Shown: positions 1 through 9,173 of the stretch, piece by piece | How positions within the stretch are numbered: the stretch's first letter is position 1 | Layout of the letters: every line of letters starts with the position of its first letter | DNA from: Oxalobacteraceae bacterium | GTDB taxonomy: Bacteria > Pseudomonadota > Gammaproteobacteria > Burkholderiales > Burkholderiaceae_D | Assembly (NCBI GenBank): GCA_027490255.1 | Contig: JAIXYM010000104.1 | Location: forward strand, 1 to 64,000 | Length of the DNA stretch: 64,000 nt | Direction: 5' to 3' | Position numbers and translations under genes: made by a program | Notes under the pieces: generated by a model | What the model was told of the DNA's origin: nothing | What the model saw: the letters and a program-made list of their open reading frames with translations, nothing else | The model's database searches: none

Positions 1-606
1 CCGCATGCGGATGTGGTGACCTCAACCACCCATAAGAGTCTGCGCGGTCCACGTGGCGGCATCATCCTGATGAACAACGAAGACATGGCAAAGAAAATCA
101 ACAGCGCGATTTTCCCTGGCTTGCAGGGCGGTCCGCTGATGCATGTCATCGCTGGCAAGGCAGCCGCGTTTCATGAGGCGCTGCAACCGGCCTTCAAAAC
201 ATATCAACAGCAAGTGATTAAAAATGCTGCTGTACTCGCAGACACATTGGTGGAGCGCGGTCTGCGTATCGTCAGTGGTCGTACCGAGTCGCACGTGATG
301 CTGGTCGATTTGCGTGCAAAAGGCATTACGGGCAAAGCGGCCGAGGCAGCGCTGGGTCTCGCACACATCACCTGCAACAAGAACGGCATTCCCAACGATC
401 CGGAAAAAGCGATGATCACCAGTGGTATTCGCCTGGGGTCACCCGCAATGACCACGCGCGGTTTTCGTGAAGACGAAGTGCGTGCGACAGCGCATCTTAT
501 TGCTGATGTGCTCGAAGCGCCCAACGATGCGGCTCGCATTGCGCAGGTGCGTGAAAAAGTCACCGCGCTAGTGCGTCCACTCCCGGTCTACGGCGCGCGT
601 AGTTAA
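1..606 (+). CDS. glyA: Serine hydroxymethyltransferase, C-terminal part (5' end outside window)
   Basis: PLP enzyme that interconverts serine and glycine with tetrahydrofolate in the cytosol. The frame is open from base 1, and the first residues carry the family's PLP-lysine signature [12 protein letters not shown]. The visible 201 residues cover the rest of the large domain and the C-terminal domain, including the conserved stretch [16 protein letters not shown]. The protein ends ...VYGARS at a TAA. Only about half of the usual ~415 residues are in the window. It lies 74 nt upstream of a serine-glyoxylate aminotransferase on the same strand, suggesting a shared serine/glycine/glyoxylate role. 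Family assignment is secure. Confidence 0.97.
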   Translation, partial: PHADVVTSTTHKSLRGPRGGIILMNNEDMAKKINSAIFPGLQGGPLMHVIAGKAAAFHEALQPAFKTYQQQVIKNAAVLADTLVERGLRIVSGRTESHVMLVDLRAKGITGKAAEAALGLAHITCNKNGIPNDPEKAMITSGIRLGSPAMTTRGFREDEVRATAHLIADVLEAPNDAARIAQVREKVTALVRPLPVYGARS

Positions 607-680
607 AAAATTTTAAGTAGGGGAAGGGCGACATAGATCGCCCCCGAAACTCCAAATTCAATTAATACAAGGAGCTAAAA

Positions 681-1907
681 ATGGCTGGTCGTAATTTTCT
701 GTTTGTACCCGGTCCTACCAACGTGCCTGATCGCGTTCTCCGCGCAATGATGGTTTCGATGGAAGATCATCGCTCGCCGACATTTCCGGTACTCACCCGC
801 ACCATCCTTCCGGGCCTGAAAAAAGTCTTTCGCACCGAGCACGGTACACCGTTCGTTTTTCCATCGTCCGGTACAGGTTGCTGGGAAGCTGCGATAGCGA
901 ACACACTCTCGCCTGGTGACAAAGTACTTGCTGCGCGCTTTGGTCAGTTCAGTCATTTGTGGATTGCGATGTGCCAGAAGTTCGGACTCGATGTGCAGAT
1001 CGTTGATGCCGATTGGGGCACCGGTGTGCCGCTGGAGCAGTATGCAGACATCCTGCGCAAGGATACTCAGCATCAGATCAAGGCTGTGCTTGCCTGCCAC
1101 AATGAAACCGCCACCGGCGTGACCTCGGATATCGGTGCAGTGCGCAAGGTACTCAATGATGCAAAGCATCCGGCGCTGTTGTTCGTGGATGCTGTGTCAT
1201 CACTGGGCTCGATTGATTTCCGCTTTGATGACTGGGGCGTTGACATGGCTGTGTCTGGTTCGCAGAAAGGCCTGATGTTGCCAGCCGGTCTGGGCATCAT
1301 GTGCGCGAGCCAAAAAGCGCTTGATATGCATGCGCAAGCCAAACTCCCGCGCGCCTATTTTGATTTACAAGACATGATGGCGTCGAATCAGACTGGCTAT
1401 TTCCCTTACACACCGGCGCTGTCGCTGATGTACGGTCTGGTTGAGTCGCTGAAGATGATCGAAGAAGAAGGCCTCGATAACATCATCGCGCGTCATCACT
1501 ATCTGGCCGAAGGTACGCGCGCTGCGATCACCCAGGGTTGGGGCATGAAGCTGTGCGCGGCTGACCCTAAGTGGTACTCCGACACCGTGTCTGCCGTCAT
1601 GGTCCCCGAAGGTATCAATGGTGCTGATGTGATTTCGCGCGCTTACAAGCGCTACAACGTTTCACTGGGTGCAGGTCTGTCAAAAGTCGCGGGCAAGCTC
1701 TTCCGTATCGGTCACCTTGGTGATATGAACGAAGTGCATCTCATGTCGGGTATCGCTGGTGCCGAAATGGCGATGCTGGATTGCGGTATCAAAGTACAGC
1801 CAGGCAGTGGTGTGGGTGCAGCTAGTGATTACTGGCGCAAGCATCGCGCGCCGGTAGGACTAGATCAGCATGCGCAGGATCAGGTGGTATTGCAAAAGGC
1901 TGCCTAA
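681..1907 (+). CDS. sgaA: Serine-glyoxylate aminotransferase (class V, PLP)
   Basis: Transfers the amino group of serine to glyoxylate, giving hydroxypyruvate and glycine; this is a core step of the methylotrophic serine cycle and of glyoxylate salvage. At 408 residues it has the usual length. It opens with FLFVPGPTNVPDRVLRAM, typical of the alanine/serine-glyoxylate aminotransferase family, and carries the PLP lysine in SGSQKGLMLPAGLG near residue 200. A good ribosome site (AAGGAG) precedes the ATG. It follows glyA closely, the arrangement expected if SHMT supplies serine from glycine plus C1 units. Other serine-cycle genes are not in the window, so methylotrophy is only inferred. Alanine-glyoxylate activity is a possible alternative. 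Confidence 0.93.
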   Translation: MAGRNFLFVPGPTNVPDRVLRAMMVSMEDHRSPTFPVLTRTILPGLKKVFRTEHGTPFVFPSSGTGCWEAAIANTLSPGDKVLAARFGQFSHLWIAMCQKFGLDVQIVDADWGTGVPLEQYADILRKDTQHQIKAVLACHNETATGVTSDIGAVRKVLNDAKHPALLFVDAVSSLGSIDFRFDDWGVDMAVSGSQKGLMLPAGLGIMCASQKALDMHAQAKLPRAYFDLQDMMASNQTGYFPYTPALSLMYGLVESLKMIEEEGLDNIIARHHYLAEGTRAAITQGWGMKLCAADPKWYSDTVSAVMVPEGINGADVISRAYKRYNVSLGAGLSKVAGKLFRIGHLGDMNEVHLMSGIAGAEMAMLDCGIKVQPGSGVGAASDYWRKHRAPVGLDQHAQDQVVLQKAA

Positions 1908-1933
1908 TCAGTCTGATCCGGTACTGTTTTTTG

Positions 1934-1970
1934 TTGAGGTTTCGGCTATCACTCGATACCGAAACCTCAA
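1934..1970 (+). terminator. Perfect 12-bp stem-loop after sgaA
   Basis: TTGAGGTTTCGG (1934-1945) pairs perfectly with CCGAAACCTCAA (1959-1970) around a 13-nt loop, starting 27 nt after the sgaA stop. There is no T-run after it, so it may be a mRNA 3'-end stabiliser or weak terminator rather than a classical intrinsic terminator. Confidence 0.6.
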
Positions 1971-2470
1971 TACGGCTTCCGGGTCAGTACCTACACGGTG
2001 GTATGTACGGGCAAGAGTCGCTCTTCTCAATTTACGCTGTTCGCTTTATAAGCGGTTAAGCATCGGCGACTGGCATCACATTGATCACGCAGCTCACTCG
2101 CGCTGCTCGAAAAATCCACACAATCGACGCTTCAAATAGCGCTTGATCTTGCGCGGCATCGGCTTTAAATAGCCTATTTGTTACTGAATTAGTTCTCTTG
2201 TTTTTAAGTTATCTATTTCTTAATTAAACATTTTCAGTACACACATCAATTTAGAGATTTTTCAATTCCCCCAAAGATAAAGTGACTTTGTCACTTGAAT
2301 TTGTCTTGGTTTCCTGTACATTTATAGAAGTTTCATTTGATGGCAAATGCAGGTAACACTGTTTTGACATTGTATGTTTCTCATATGCTGTAACTCAGCA
2401 TATGGATGTTTAACCTTGGGAAACGCCAGCGGCGAAGAAACGCGCAATGCAAGGTTGCCCCACAACTCAA
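1971..2470. other. Intergenic region without a convincing gene
   Basis: About 500 bases between the sgaA hairpin and the sugar dehydrogenase ribosome site. Short open frames here show no recognisable domain or good ribosome site. Composition becomes AT-rich from about 2160 onward, as expected for the promoter region of the downstream gene. I could not assign a specific promoter. Confidence 0.5.
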
Positions 2471-2482
2471 TCAGGAGACGAA

Positions 2483-3760
2483 ATGAAAAAAGCCGTCGTA
2501 TCTTATTTTCCAACTGCGTTGGCCGTCGCAGCTTTGATGGCTGCAGGTTCAGCATCTGCGGTGAAGGTCCAAGCGGAGAATTTCCAACAGGCAGAATCAC
2601 CCTGGGACATGGCCTTCCTCAAGGATGGCACGATGTTCTTCACTGAGAAGTGCAAAGGTCTGTCAGTCAGACTGCCATCGGGCGACGTGAAAAAGCTGCT
2701 CGGCGTGGGTGGATCGAGCGGATATTCCCAGACTAAAGACGATCTGTTCTGCGATGGACAAGCTGGCGTTCAGGGTGTCGCTGTTGATCCTGATTTCGCT
2801 TCGAACGGCTACGTCTATGTGTACTCCAGCTCGCGCGGCGCGAACCGCGCTTACGGTGGTTACAGCAACATCGTGATGCGTATGAAAGTGGGTTCTTCGA
2901 TGTCCGACGTCTCCGACATCACGGAAATCATCAATGACCTCGGCTACAAGCCAAAGAAGTCGAACCACCCATTTGGCGGCCCTGGCGCGCACAACGGCGG
3001 CCGTATCCGTTTCAGCCCAGCTGACGGCTACCTGTATGTCTCCATTGGTGATAACCACAACGGCGCCGGCCCACAAAGCCCAACCGAGTTGCGCGGCAAG
3101 ATCCTGCGTGTTGACCGCGATGGCAAAGCTGCTCCTGGCAACAAGGCACCAGCAGGTTTCGATGCACGTGTTTTCACCTACGGCCATCGTAACGTTCAAG
3201 GCATCTCCTTCCGTCCTGGCACCAATGAGCCATATGCTTCAGAAAACGGCCCATGGCACAGCGACGAAGTCACCAAGTTGGATAACGGCGGTAATGGCGG
3301 CTGGGATCCACGTGACAACGTAAACGGTCGTCCAGCATGTCCAGATGGCTACTGCGGCTACTCGCCTAACCAGATGGGTGCAATGCCTCCAAAAGAGCGT
3401 GCAGCGTTCATGCCTATGACTGACCTGAAGGCATATCCAAACGCAATGAAACCCGCATGGAACAACAATGGTTTGTCCCAGGGTATGTGCGGCAGCGTCT
3501 GGCTGACTGGCAAGCAGTGGAAGCAGTGGGAAGGCCGTCTGGCAGTGGGTTACGCTGGTATCGGTATCCACGGCACACCAACGGGTAACCGTATCGACAT
3601 CCTCGATATCTCCAAGGATGGCAAGTCGGCCAAGCGTGAAGAACTGCTCTGGCCAACCTTTGCAGGTCGTTTCCGTCACCTCTCGCTCGACCACCAGGGC
3701 AACCTGTATGTGGCCGACGAGGCGAGCGGCATGATCTACAAGGTCTCGCCTGCAAACTAA
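2483..3760 (+). CDS. Secreted PQQ-dependent sugar dehydrogenase (glucose/sorbosone dehydrogenase family)
   Basis: Predicted periplasmic quinoprotein that oxidises an aldose or related sugar and passes electrons to a cytochrome. The 425-residue product starts with a Sec signal (MKKAVV...GSASA, about 26 residues). The beta-propeller shows family landmarks: VAVDPDFASNGYVYVY, HNGGRI with the proposed catalytic/PQQ His, YVSIGDNHNG, and YGHRNVQG, whose Arg-Asn contact PQQ in soluble glucose dehydrogenase. I chose the ATG at 2483 because AGGAGA lies just upstream and it gives a clean signal peptide; an ATG at 2447 lacks both. The cytochrome c gene just downstream is a plausible electron acceptor. 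The substrate cannot be read from sequence. Confidence 0.88.
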   Translation: MKKAVVSYFPTALAVAALMAAGSASAVKVQAENFQQAESPWDMAFLKDGTMFFTEKCKGLSVRLPSGDVKKLLGVGGSSGYSQTKDDLFCDGQAGVQGVAVDPDFASNGYVYVYSSSRGANRAYGGYSNIVMRMKVGSSMSDVSDITEIINDLGYKPKKSNHPFGGPGAHNGGRIRFSPADGYLYVSIGDNHNGAGPQSPTELRGKILRVDRDGKAAPGNKAPAGFDARVFTYGHRNVQGISFRPGTNEPYASENGPWHSDEVTKLDNGGNGGWDPRDNVNGRPACPDGYCGYSPNQMGAMPPKERAAFMPMTDLKAYPNAMKPAWNNNGLSQGMCGSVWLTGKQWKQWEGRLAVGYAGIGIHGTPTGNRIDILDISKDGKSAKREELLWPTFAGRFRHLSLDHQGNLYVADEASGMIYKVSPAN

Positions 3761-3777
3761 GCAGTTGTAGTCAAGAA

Positions 3778-3806
3778 ACGCGCTGCCGAGAGGTAGCGCG
3801 TTTTTT
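3778..3806 (+). terminator. Intrinsic terminator after the sugar dehydrogenase
   Basis: ACGCGCTGCC / GGTAGCGCGT forms a 10-bp stem with one G-T wobble and a 4-nt loop, followed by TTTTTT. It separates the dehydrogenase from the cytochrome gene, so the latter may have its own promoter or depend on read-through. Confidence 0.9.
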
Positions 3807-3860
3807 ATGATCCGGGATAAACCTGAATTTTTAATGAGTACATAGGGTTGGGGGCATTTA

Positions 3861-4184
3861 ATGAAACGTCTTAGCGCAATGCTTTTATTTTTTGGTCTGG
3901 TCTGTTCCGCGAAGGTCGTGCACGCCGATACCGAAAAACTCAAAGTTTTACTTCAGCGAAATAACTGTACTGCCTGTCACATGATCGACAAGCGCAAATA
4001 CGGGCCGCAGCTCATTGAAGTGGCCGAGAAATATGCAGGGCAGGCAGGTGCTGTGAAAAAATTGGCTGCAAAGATCAAAGCGGGCGGCTCAGGCGTCTGG
4101 GGCGAAGACATGATGCCTCCGCAAGCGCAAGTGTCCGATGCCGATGCGATTACTATGGCAGAGTACATATTGGCGCTGAAATAA
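3861..4184 (+). CDS. Small class I cytochrome c
   Basis: Periplasmic single-haem electron carrier of 107 residues. The signal peptide (MKRLSAMLLFFGLVCSAKVVHA) is followed by the haem site CTACH near residue 35 and a Met-containing segment (MMPPQAQVSDADA) suited to the sixth haem ligand. The size and DKRKYGPQL context match the cytochrome c551/c552 group. It sits 100 nt downstream of the PQQ-type dehydrogenase, and I infer that it accepts electrons from it; this is not shown by the sequence itself. A terminator lies between the two genes. Confidence 0.9.
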   Translation: MKRLSAMLLFFGLVCSAKVVHADTEKLKVLLQRNNCTACHMIDKRKYGPQLIEVAEKYAGQAGAVKKLAAKIKAGGSGVWGEDMMPPQAQVSDADAITMAEYILALK

Positions 4185-4609
4185 ACACGCTCGTTTTATG
4201 GCAAACAAATGTCGCTATGCATCGCTGGGTAAAGAAATATCCCGAACTTAGCGACATTTCTTCAGCCAGTCCCCCTATCCGCTTTATCGGCTAAGTGGTG
4301 TTTCGTAGGAAAACAGAAAATCGCCTGAAGCACTGTCGCTTGGGATGATTCATCTGCAGTGAGTTGGATCCCCTCAGTATCTCTCCCCTCATAGCAGGCC
4401 AGAAATGCCTGCAGAGCTTATTGGGCATCGATGCCTGATTCTGTTCCCACCCACCTGAAAAGATTATTTGGCGCCGCTGGCAGCATCGATTGCTTCGCCG
4501 CCAACCAACCTGGTTACCGGCCGAATAAAAGCGATGGATGCTTTTGCATCAGAAGAATTTGCGCTTGGGTCGGGCATACCCGCCTAGAAAAATATCTCAG
4601 TGGGCCACC
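4185..4609. other. Intergenic region without a recognised gene
   Basis: Some 425 bases between the cytochrome gene and the terminator of the convergent response-regulator gene. A 66-codon frame at 4431-4631 runs into that terminator and has no ribosome site or recognisable motif, so I do not call it. Nothing else is supported. Confidence 0.5.
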
Positions 4610-4637
4610 AAAAAAAAGCTGCGTCATTTGACGCAGC
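4610..4637 (-). terminator. Intrinsic terminator of the response-regulator gene
   Basis: GCTGCGTCA / TGACGCAGC (4618-4637) is a perfect 9-bp stem with a 2-nt spacer. On the minus strand it is followed by eight T residues (A4610-A4617 on the plus strand), the geometry expected for the gene ending at 4786. Confidence 0.9.
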
Positions 4638-4785
4638 CTAAAAGAGAGTAGCTATTCATTGAGGCACTACGATTAAGACTACCTCTCGATACTTTGACAG
4701 CCTTGGGGGAGGTCAATATTGCAGGTTTAGTTTCGTTGATATTCTCGGTGGTGTAAATAGGAGTAATTCACAGCGTGAAACATGC

Positions 4786-5442
4786 TCAGTAAGAATTCAC
4801 GGTATCAGGTATTAATCCACGCTGAATTGCGTATCGATTGAATTCAATATGAGTATGCAGATTCATTTTCTTTCGGATCGTCGTCTGATAATTGAACACA
4901 GTTCTTGAGCTCATATTTAACTTTTTGCAAATAGCATCTACGGATTCACCCGCAGACAAAAGCAAAAATACTTCGAATTCTCTGGGTAAAAGACCGGTAT
5001 GCGGATCTCCAAGCGCATCTAGCTCCGTGATTCCCTTGGCAATACCTTCTTCAATGGGTGTGCCGCCTCTCCAGACCTCGTGAATCGCCACTATAATTTT
5101 TTCAGGATCCATGCTTTTGGTCAGATAGCCGCTTGCGCCGATTTGTAAGGCCTGCCTTGCTATTGAAGGATTCTCGTGCATGGAAAAAATCAATACTTTT
5201 TTCTTGGGATAACGGTTAATAATTCTTCGCAGCGTTTCAAATCCGCCCTGGCCTGGCATAGACAGATCAAGAATAATCACGTCCACATCTATGCGGGCCA
5301 ATTGTGTATAGGCCTCCTCACCGGTACTGGCCTCAGCAACGATACGAATTTTTTCGTCGGTTTCAATGAAACGCTTATAACCGGCGCGAACTACCGCATG
5401 GTCGTCCACCAGCATCACGCGAATAACTGCGTCACTTTCCAT
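4786..5442 (-). CDS. LuxR/NarL-type two-component response regulator (orphan)
   Basis: Cytosolic transcription regulator, 218 residues. The N-terminal receiver shows VMLVDDH (acidic pocket), VIILDLSMPG (phospho-accepting Asp), VLIFSMH and GYLTKSM (the invariant Lys). The C-terminus is a LuxR-type helix-turn-helix: LLPREFEVF, SVDAICKKLNMSSRTVFNYQ. I start it at MESDAV (5442), directly before the receiver; the longer frame to 5634 adds 64 atypical residues. No clear ribosome site decides this. No histidine kinase lies nearby. It is divergent from a TonB receptor, and twin palindromes in the shared gap are candidate binding sites. Confidence 0.9.
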   Translation of the reverse strand: MESDAVIRVMLVDDHAVVRAGYKRFIETDEKIRIVAEASTGEEAYTQLARIDVDVIILDLSMPGQGGFETLRRIINRYPKKKVLIFSMHENPSIARQALQIGASGYLTKSMDPEKIIVAIHEVWRGGTPIEEGIAKGITELDALGDPHTGLLPREFEVFLLLSAGESVDAICKKLNMSSRTVFNYQTTIRKKMNLHTHIEFNRYAIQRGLIPDTVNSY

Positions 5443-5541
5443 CGTATGGCCACATATGCAAGAGTAAAAGTTGGTTTTCCAACTATACCGGCAGGTGGCC
5501 AAGTCTGAGTATGGGAAAAACTCATAATTTCTCAGTTGAGC

Positions 5542-5587
5542 AGTAATTATTACTACCGAAGGACTCGTGCGGTTGGTAATTATTACT
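5542..5587. promoter_or_regulatory. Twin 11-bp palindromes, probable operator
   Basis: The perfect palindrome GTAATTATTAC occurs at 5543-5553 and again at 5576-5586, 33 bp apart, about three helical turns. The first copy extends to 13 bp with flanking A and T. A degenerate third copy (TTGGTAATGCTTCCTAG) follows at 5602. All lie in the divergent gap between the response regulator and the TonB receptor gene, so binding by that regulator is the simplest inference. Confidence 0.6.
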
Positions 5588-5708
5588 AGCGTGTCTAAAG
5601 CTTGGTAATGCTTCCTAGTGACAAAAGTTCCCATTGGAAATAAATTCGTGCGACGAAATTTTTCGGAATTTTATTGGCACCCTTACTAGATAAAAACAGA
5701 GGAACAAG

Positions 5709-7886
5709 ATGCACCGTCCATGTAAAACCCTTATTGCGACTGCCGTACTGTCACTTTTTTCAGGTTCGATCGCGGCTCAAGACGCAAAAAAAGAAGCATC
5801 CTTACCCGCAATCACGGTGACCGGCACCAGCATTTTGCCCAGTAGCGTAGAGAATCTTCCCGGTTCTTATTCGGTGATGACTCGGCAGCAGATTGAGGCT
5901 CGCAATCCTTTCTCCATCATTGAAACGATCCGCGAGATTCCGGGGCTGCACGCGGTTTCAGAGGATGTCGCTGGTACCCACCTGAATATTGGTCTTCGTG
6001 GCCTGAATCCTCGTCGTAGTTCGCGTACCCTGCTGTTGGAAGATGGCGCGCCCACCGTGTTTTTTGCGCCTTATGGCGATCCTTCAGCGCACTATTCCAC
6101 ACCGATCGAGCGTATCGAGCGTATTGAGGTGCTGAAAGGCTCCGGTCAGATTTTGTATGGCCCGCAAACCATGGGCGGCATGATTAACTTTGTAACCCGT
6201 CCTGTACCCACCAACGGCACCGCGGGAACGGTGAAAATCACAGGCGGTAACAATGGCTATTACGATGGCCACTTCAATGTCGGTTCAGGTACGGAAAATG
6301 GCGGCTTCATGGTCGACGTGCTTAAAAAGCGCGGCGATGGTATTCGTGCCGAGCATCAGTTTGACTTGCAGGATGTCGCGCTGAAAGGGCAATTTAAAAT
6401 CAGTCGCGATCAGCGGATTACCGGTAAGTATTCGAATTTTCAGGAAGATTCTCTGTTCAGTGAGACGGGTTTGACGGCTGAAGAATACTTGGTGAGTCCG
6501 TATCGTGGTGCGGTATTCGCCAACACAGCTAGATCTAATCAAGAGCGCTTTACGATGAAGCGTGACACAGTGCAGATTATTCATGAGTGGGATCTGAATA
6601 CTGATATGAAACTCAGTACGCAGTTTTATTACTCAAAAACAGACAGGGCGTCGCGTCGTTCAAGGGAAATTGAGATCGATAACGCAAATGTTGTGGGCGA
6701 ACTTGATAATGAAGCATATGCGATAAGACCAAGACAGTACGAGTTTTTTGGTATTGAGCCGAAGATTGAATTGAAACACAATACGTTTGGTTTGCAAAAT
6801 CAAGCAATCGCTGGGTTTCGTTATCACCACGAGGATATTGATCGTAAAAAATATGAGCTGTCTAGTTTGTACGGAACTGAAACGCCGGAAGAGAGGCTAA
6901 CCGCGAGAGTTAAGGCTCTCTCTTATTATGCGCAGAATACTTTTTTTTCGGGTGATTGGTCGTTTACACCTGGGCTGCGCCTAGAGGATGTAACTTCGAA
7001 AAAAAGGCTCTACACTGGATCAAATTTTGCGTTTGATAATGCGCTCGAGACCAGCAAACTTCAGGCACTCCCAGGTTTTGGATTTACTTGGAATGGTTTA
7101 AAAACTTCAACCGTTTTTGGTGGTATCCATCGCGGATTTGCACCGCCACGACCTGATCGGGATATCGGTGGTGGCGACAGGCTCCAGCGTGTGACACCAG
7201 AATTGTCCACTACAACTGAACTCGGTATTCGGTCATCGGTGCTTCAGTCTGGTTATGTTGAAAGTACCTTGTTCAACATGGACATTAGTGACATCGTGGT
7301 TCAATCGGGTAGTGGGGCTAACACTGTTTTTAGAAACGAGGGTAAAGCTCAACACACAGGTTTTGAGGTTGCCGGAAAGATCAACTTCGGTGAGCTAGTT
7401 GGCAAGGCAAATAACTACTACGCCAGTGTTTCGTACACTAACCTTTTCGCGGCCAAGTTCAAAGACACGGGTACAGTCGGGGGTGAGGGCGAGGATGGTT
7501 ACGGATTTTATCAGGCTGGCTACCGGCTTCCGTATGCACCCAAGCACACGCTGGCTCTGAACCTGTCCTATGAGGACCAGCAAGGCTTGATCGGCCGCGT
7601 CGGAGTAACGCATATAAGTCAGCAGTTTGCAAACACAGGTAACTATCGCGGAACTTCGCCCGCTGGCTATTGCGTAACAGACCTTGACGAATGCGGCCTC
7701 TTCGGCGAGATCCCCTCACTCACACTGGTTAACGCCTCCATGTCCTATTCACCCAAAGGTCAGAAGGTCACTTACTTCGTGAGCGGTGAAAATCTCTCGG
7801 ACAAGAAATACTTCAGTGCCCGTACCAATGGCTTGCAAGCCGGCCGTGGTCGTATGATTTTTGCGGGTATTCGTTACAGCTTCTGA
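5709..7886 (+). CDS. TonB-dependent outer-membrane receptor, FecA-like
   Basis: Outer-membrane beta-barrel (725 residues) that imports a ligand with energy from TonB. A signal peptide ends near GSIAAQ; the plug domain begins with the TonB-box-like PAITVTGTS and continues with LRGLNPRRSSRTLLLEDG and EVLKGSGQILYGPQTMGG. The barrel ends in the characteristic Phe-terminated strand IRYSF. Plug wording resembles FecA (ferric citrate) receptors, but the N-terminal signalling domain of true FecA is missing. AGAGGAAC precedes the ATG. No clear Fur box is visible. The ligand may be a ferric chelate or another metal complex. Control by the divergent response regulator is likely. Confidence 0.9.
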   Translation: MHRPCKTLIATAVLSLFSGSIAAQDAKKEASLPAITVTGTSILPSSVENLPGSYSVMTRQQIEARNPFSIIETIREIPGLHAVSEDVAGTHLNIGLRGLNPRRSSRTLLLEDGAPTVFFAPYGDPSAHYSTPIERIERIEVLKGSGQILYGPQTMGGMINFVTRPVPTNGTAGTVKITGGNNGYYDGHFNVGSGTENGGFMVDVLKKRGDGIRAEHQFDLQDVALKGQFKISRDQRITGKYSNFQEDSLFSETGLTAEEYLVSPYRGAVFANTARSNQERFTMKRDTVQIIHEWDLNTDMKLSTQFYYSKTDRASRRSREIEIDNANVVGELDNEAYAIRPRQYEFFGIEPKIELKHNTFGLQNQAIAGFRYHHEDIDRKKYELSSLYGTETPEERLTARVKALSYYAQNTFFSGDWSFTPGLRLEDVTSKKRLYTGSNFAFDNALETSKLQALPGFGFTWNGLKTSTVFGGIHRGFAPPRPDRDIGGGDRLQRVTPELSTTTELGIRSSVLQSGYVESTLFNMDISDIVVQSGSGANTVFRNEGKAQHTGFEVAGKINFGELVGKANNYYASVSYTNLFAAKFKDTGTVGGEGEDGYGFYQAGYRLPYAPKHTLALNLSYEDQQGLIGRVGVTHISQQFANTGNYRGTSPAGYCVTDLDECGLFGEIPSLTLVNASMSYSPKGQKVTYFVSGENLSDKKYFSARTNGLQAGRGRMIFAGIRYSF

Positions 7887-7900
7887 TCGGACTGACCCTC

Positions 7901-7929
7901 AAAGGCGGCGCAAGCCGCCTTTTTTTTTT
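7901..7929 (+). terminator. Intrinsic terminator after the TonB receptor
   Basis: AGGCGGC / GCCGCCT stem with a 4-nt loop followed by ten T residues, starting 15 nt after the stop codon. Confidence 0.95.
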
Positions 7930-8013
7930 ATCAGAGGTTAGTCACGATTTCAGTTCGCTAGCGCCCATCTGAGGCCAACGGTAAGACCCGCTCGGTTTCA
8001 GTGATCGATAAAT

Positions 8014-8189
8014 TGAATCGCCCCGGAATTCGTGGAGGCCGATTGGTTTAAGTTTAGGCCACCGGAGTGGCGTCGCTGGCAAGTTGCCGTCAGTTGTTCG
8101 CCCCAGATTCGGCTGGTGGTGTTTGTTCGTCTTGTTTATGGCTCCATTCGTCCAAAGATGGGAGCCTCCTCAAAACCCGGGGCAATTCA
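8014..8189. mobile_element. MITE-like element or IS remnant with 26-bp terminal inverted repeats
   Basis: The left end TGAATCGCCCCGGAATTCG... (8014-8039) and the reverse complement of the right end (8164-8189) match at 21 of 26 positions, sharing TGAAT-GCCCCGG and GGAGGC. The 176-bp element is too short to encode a transposase and contains none. The end sequence recalls IS3-like insertion sequences, but that family call is from memory. No target duplication is evident. It marks the edge of the AT-rich accessory segment. Confidence 0.6.
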
Positions 8190-9173
8190 CTCAGACTAGG
8201 TAAAATTCCAATAAAATTGGTATCAGTTTATTGATGTTGCTACAGATACAAAATCTGTGATTGGAAATAGTCATCATATTTTTTACAAAACCTGATTCAG
8301 TAGAAATCAGATTGATTCAACTCCGATTTCATTAAGGATTTGCAAAAATGAAAATAGAATCACCGATGTTAGATTGCGCAACGCAGCTTACTCTTTAGAG
8401 AATTCAAGCATGCGACAGTCAACCTGAGTTTGACCAGAGAAATTTCGATAACGTAGGTAGCCGGCAATCTTGATGTCAACTAGGTTTTTTGAGCTGATGG
8501 ATTGGGGGTTGTAAATAAAACGAGCAGGTGCAATTTCCAGAAGTGGTTTGCAAAATCTGATGACGCAGAATTTATACGGCAACGGTACAAAGTCGCGAAG
8601 CTAAAATTGAAGCGTTAAATTTTTAAAAAGCTGTAGCATTGTTTGTAAATGAGAAGATAAATTTCGACTTTGTAGCAAATCACCGAGAGCTCAGTTTCGT
8701 TCAATTGAAATGTGAGATACTCGCGAACTTGAAAAATTTCTTTTATATCTGCATTGGCTTCCTAAAGACTTCACGGGATCAACTTGTCGATCTGATCCGT
8801 GTGCATACGCACCAGAAATTTATCGCGAACGAAAAAATTTTGGGGTGAGGTACCTCTTGAAAGATGTTCTGAACCCGAGTCATCGCTGATGTTAGTATGC
8901 GAGCGAACGTGTTGTGAAGGTATGGTTCCTTCTTGCCTGATACGCCAAATATTTTGACTGCAGTAACTGCCTGTAGGCAGTATGGGTCACTATCTTTTAG
9001 GTCGGCGGTGCTTGACTGACACGCCAACAAAAAGAGAGTTGCTGATTCGATCTGTATCTGTGAGGAAGAGGACGAGCCTTGCGAAGCAGAGCATGTGCTT
9101 ATTGGAGAAGTTCGATCATCGTTGAATTTCAAAAACGTGAAACCCTTTTTTTAGCACTCTTATTTTTAAAAAA
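8190..9173. other. AT-rich region without a confident gene
   Basis: Nearly 1 kb of AT-rich sequence. Three short open frames occur (8388-8582 minus, 8639-8848 plus, 8779-9132 minus). The first ends ...QTQVDCRMLEFSKE, faintly like the end of a surface-adhesin E domain (compare the intact gene at 32815-33207), and could be a decayed fragment. The other two show nothing recognisable. It looks like degraded accessory DNA. Confidence 0.4.

Noticed and set aside
4431-4631. 66-codon plus-strand frame after the cytochrome gene
   Set aside because: Runs into the terminator stem of the opposite gene and shows no coding features.
8388-8582. 64-codon minus-strand frame ending ...QVDCRMLEFSKE
   Set aside because: Only a faint resemblance to the end of a surface-adhesin E domain; no signal peptide, no ribosome site, and the domain start is missing. 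Mentioned as a possible fragment only.
8779-9132. 117-codon minus-strand frame in the AT-rich gap
   Set aside because: No recognisable motif, low-complexity Ser stretches, no good ribosome site.
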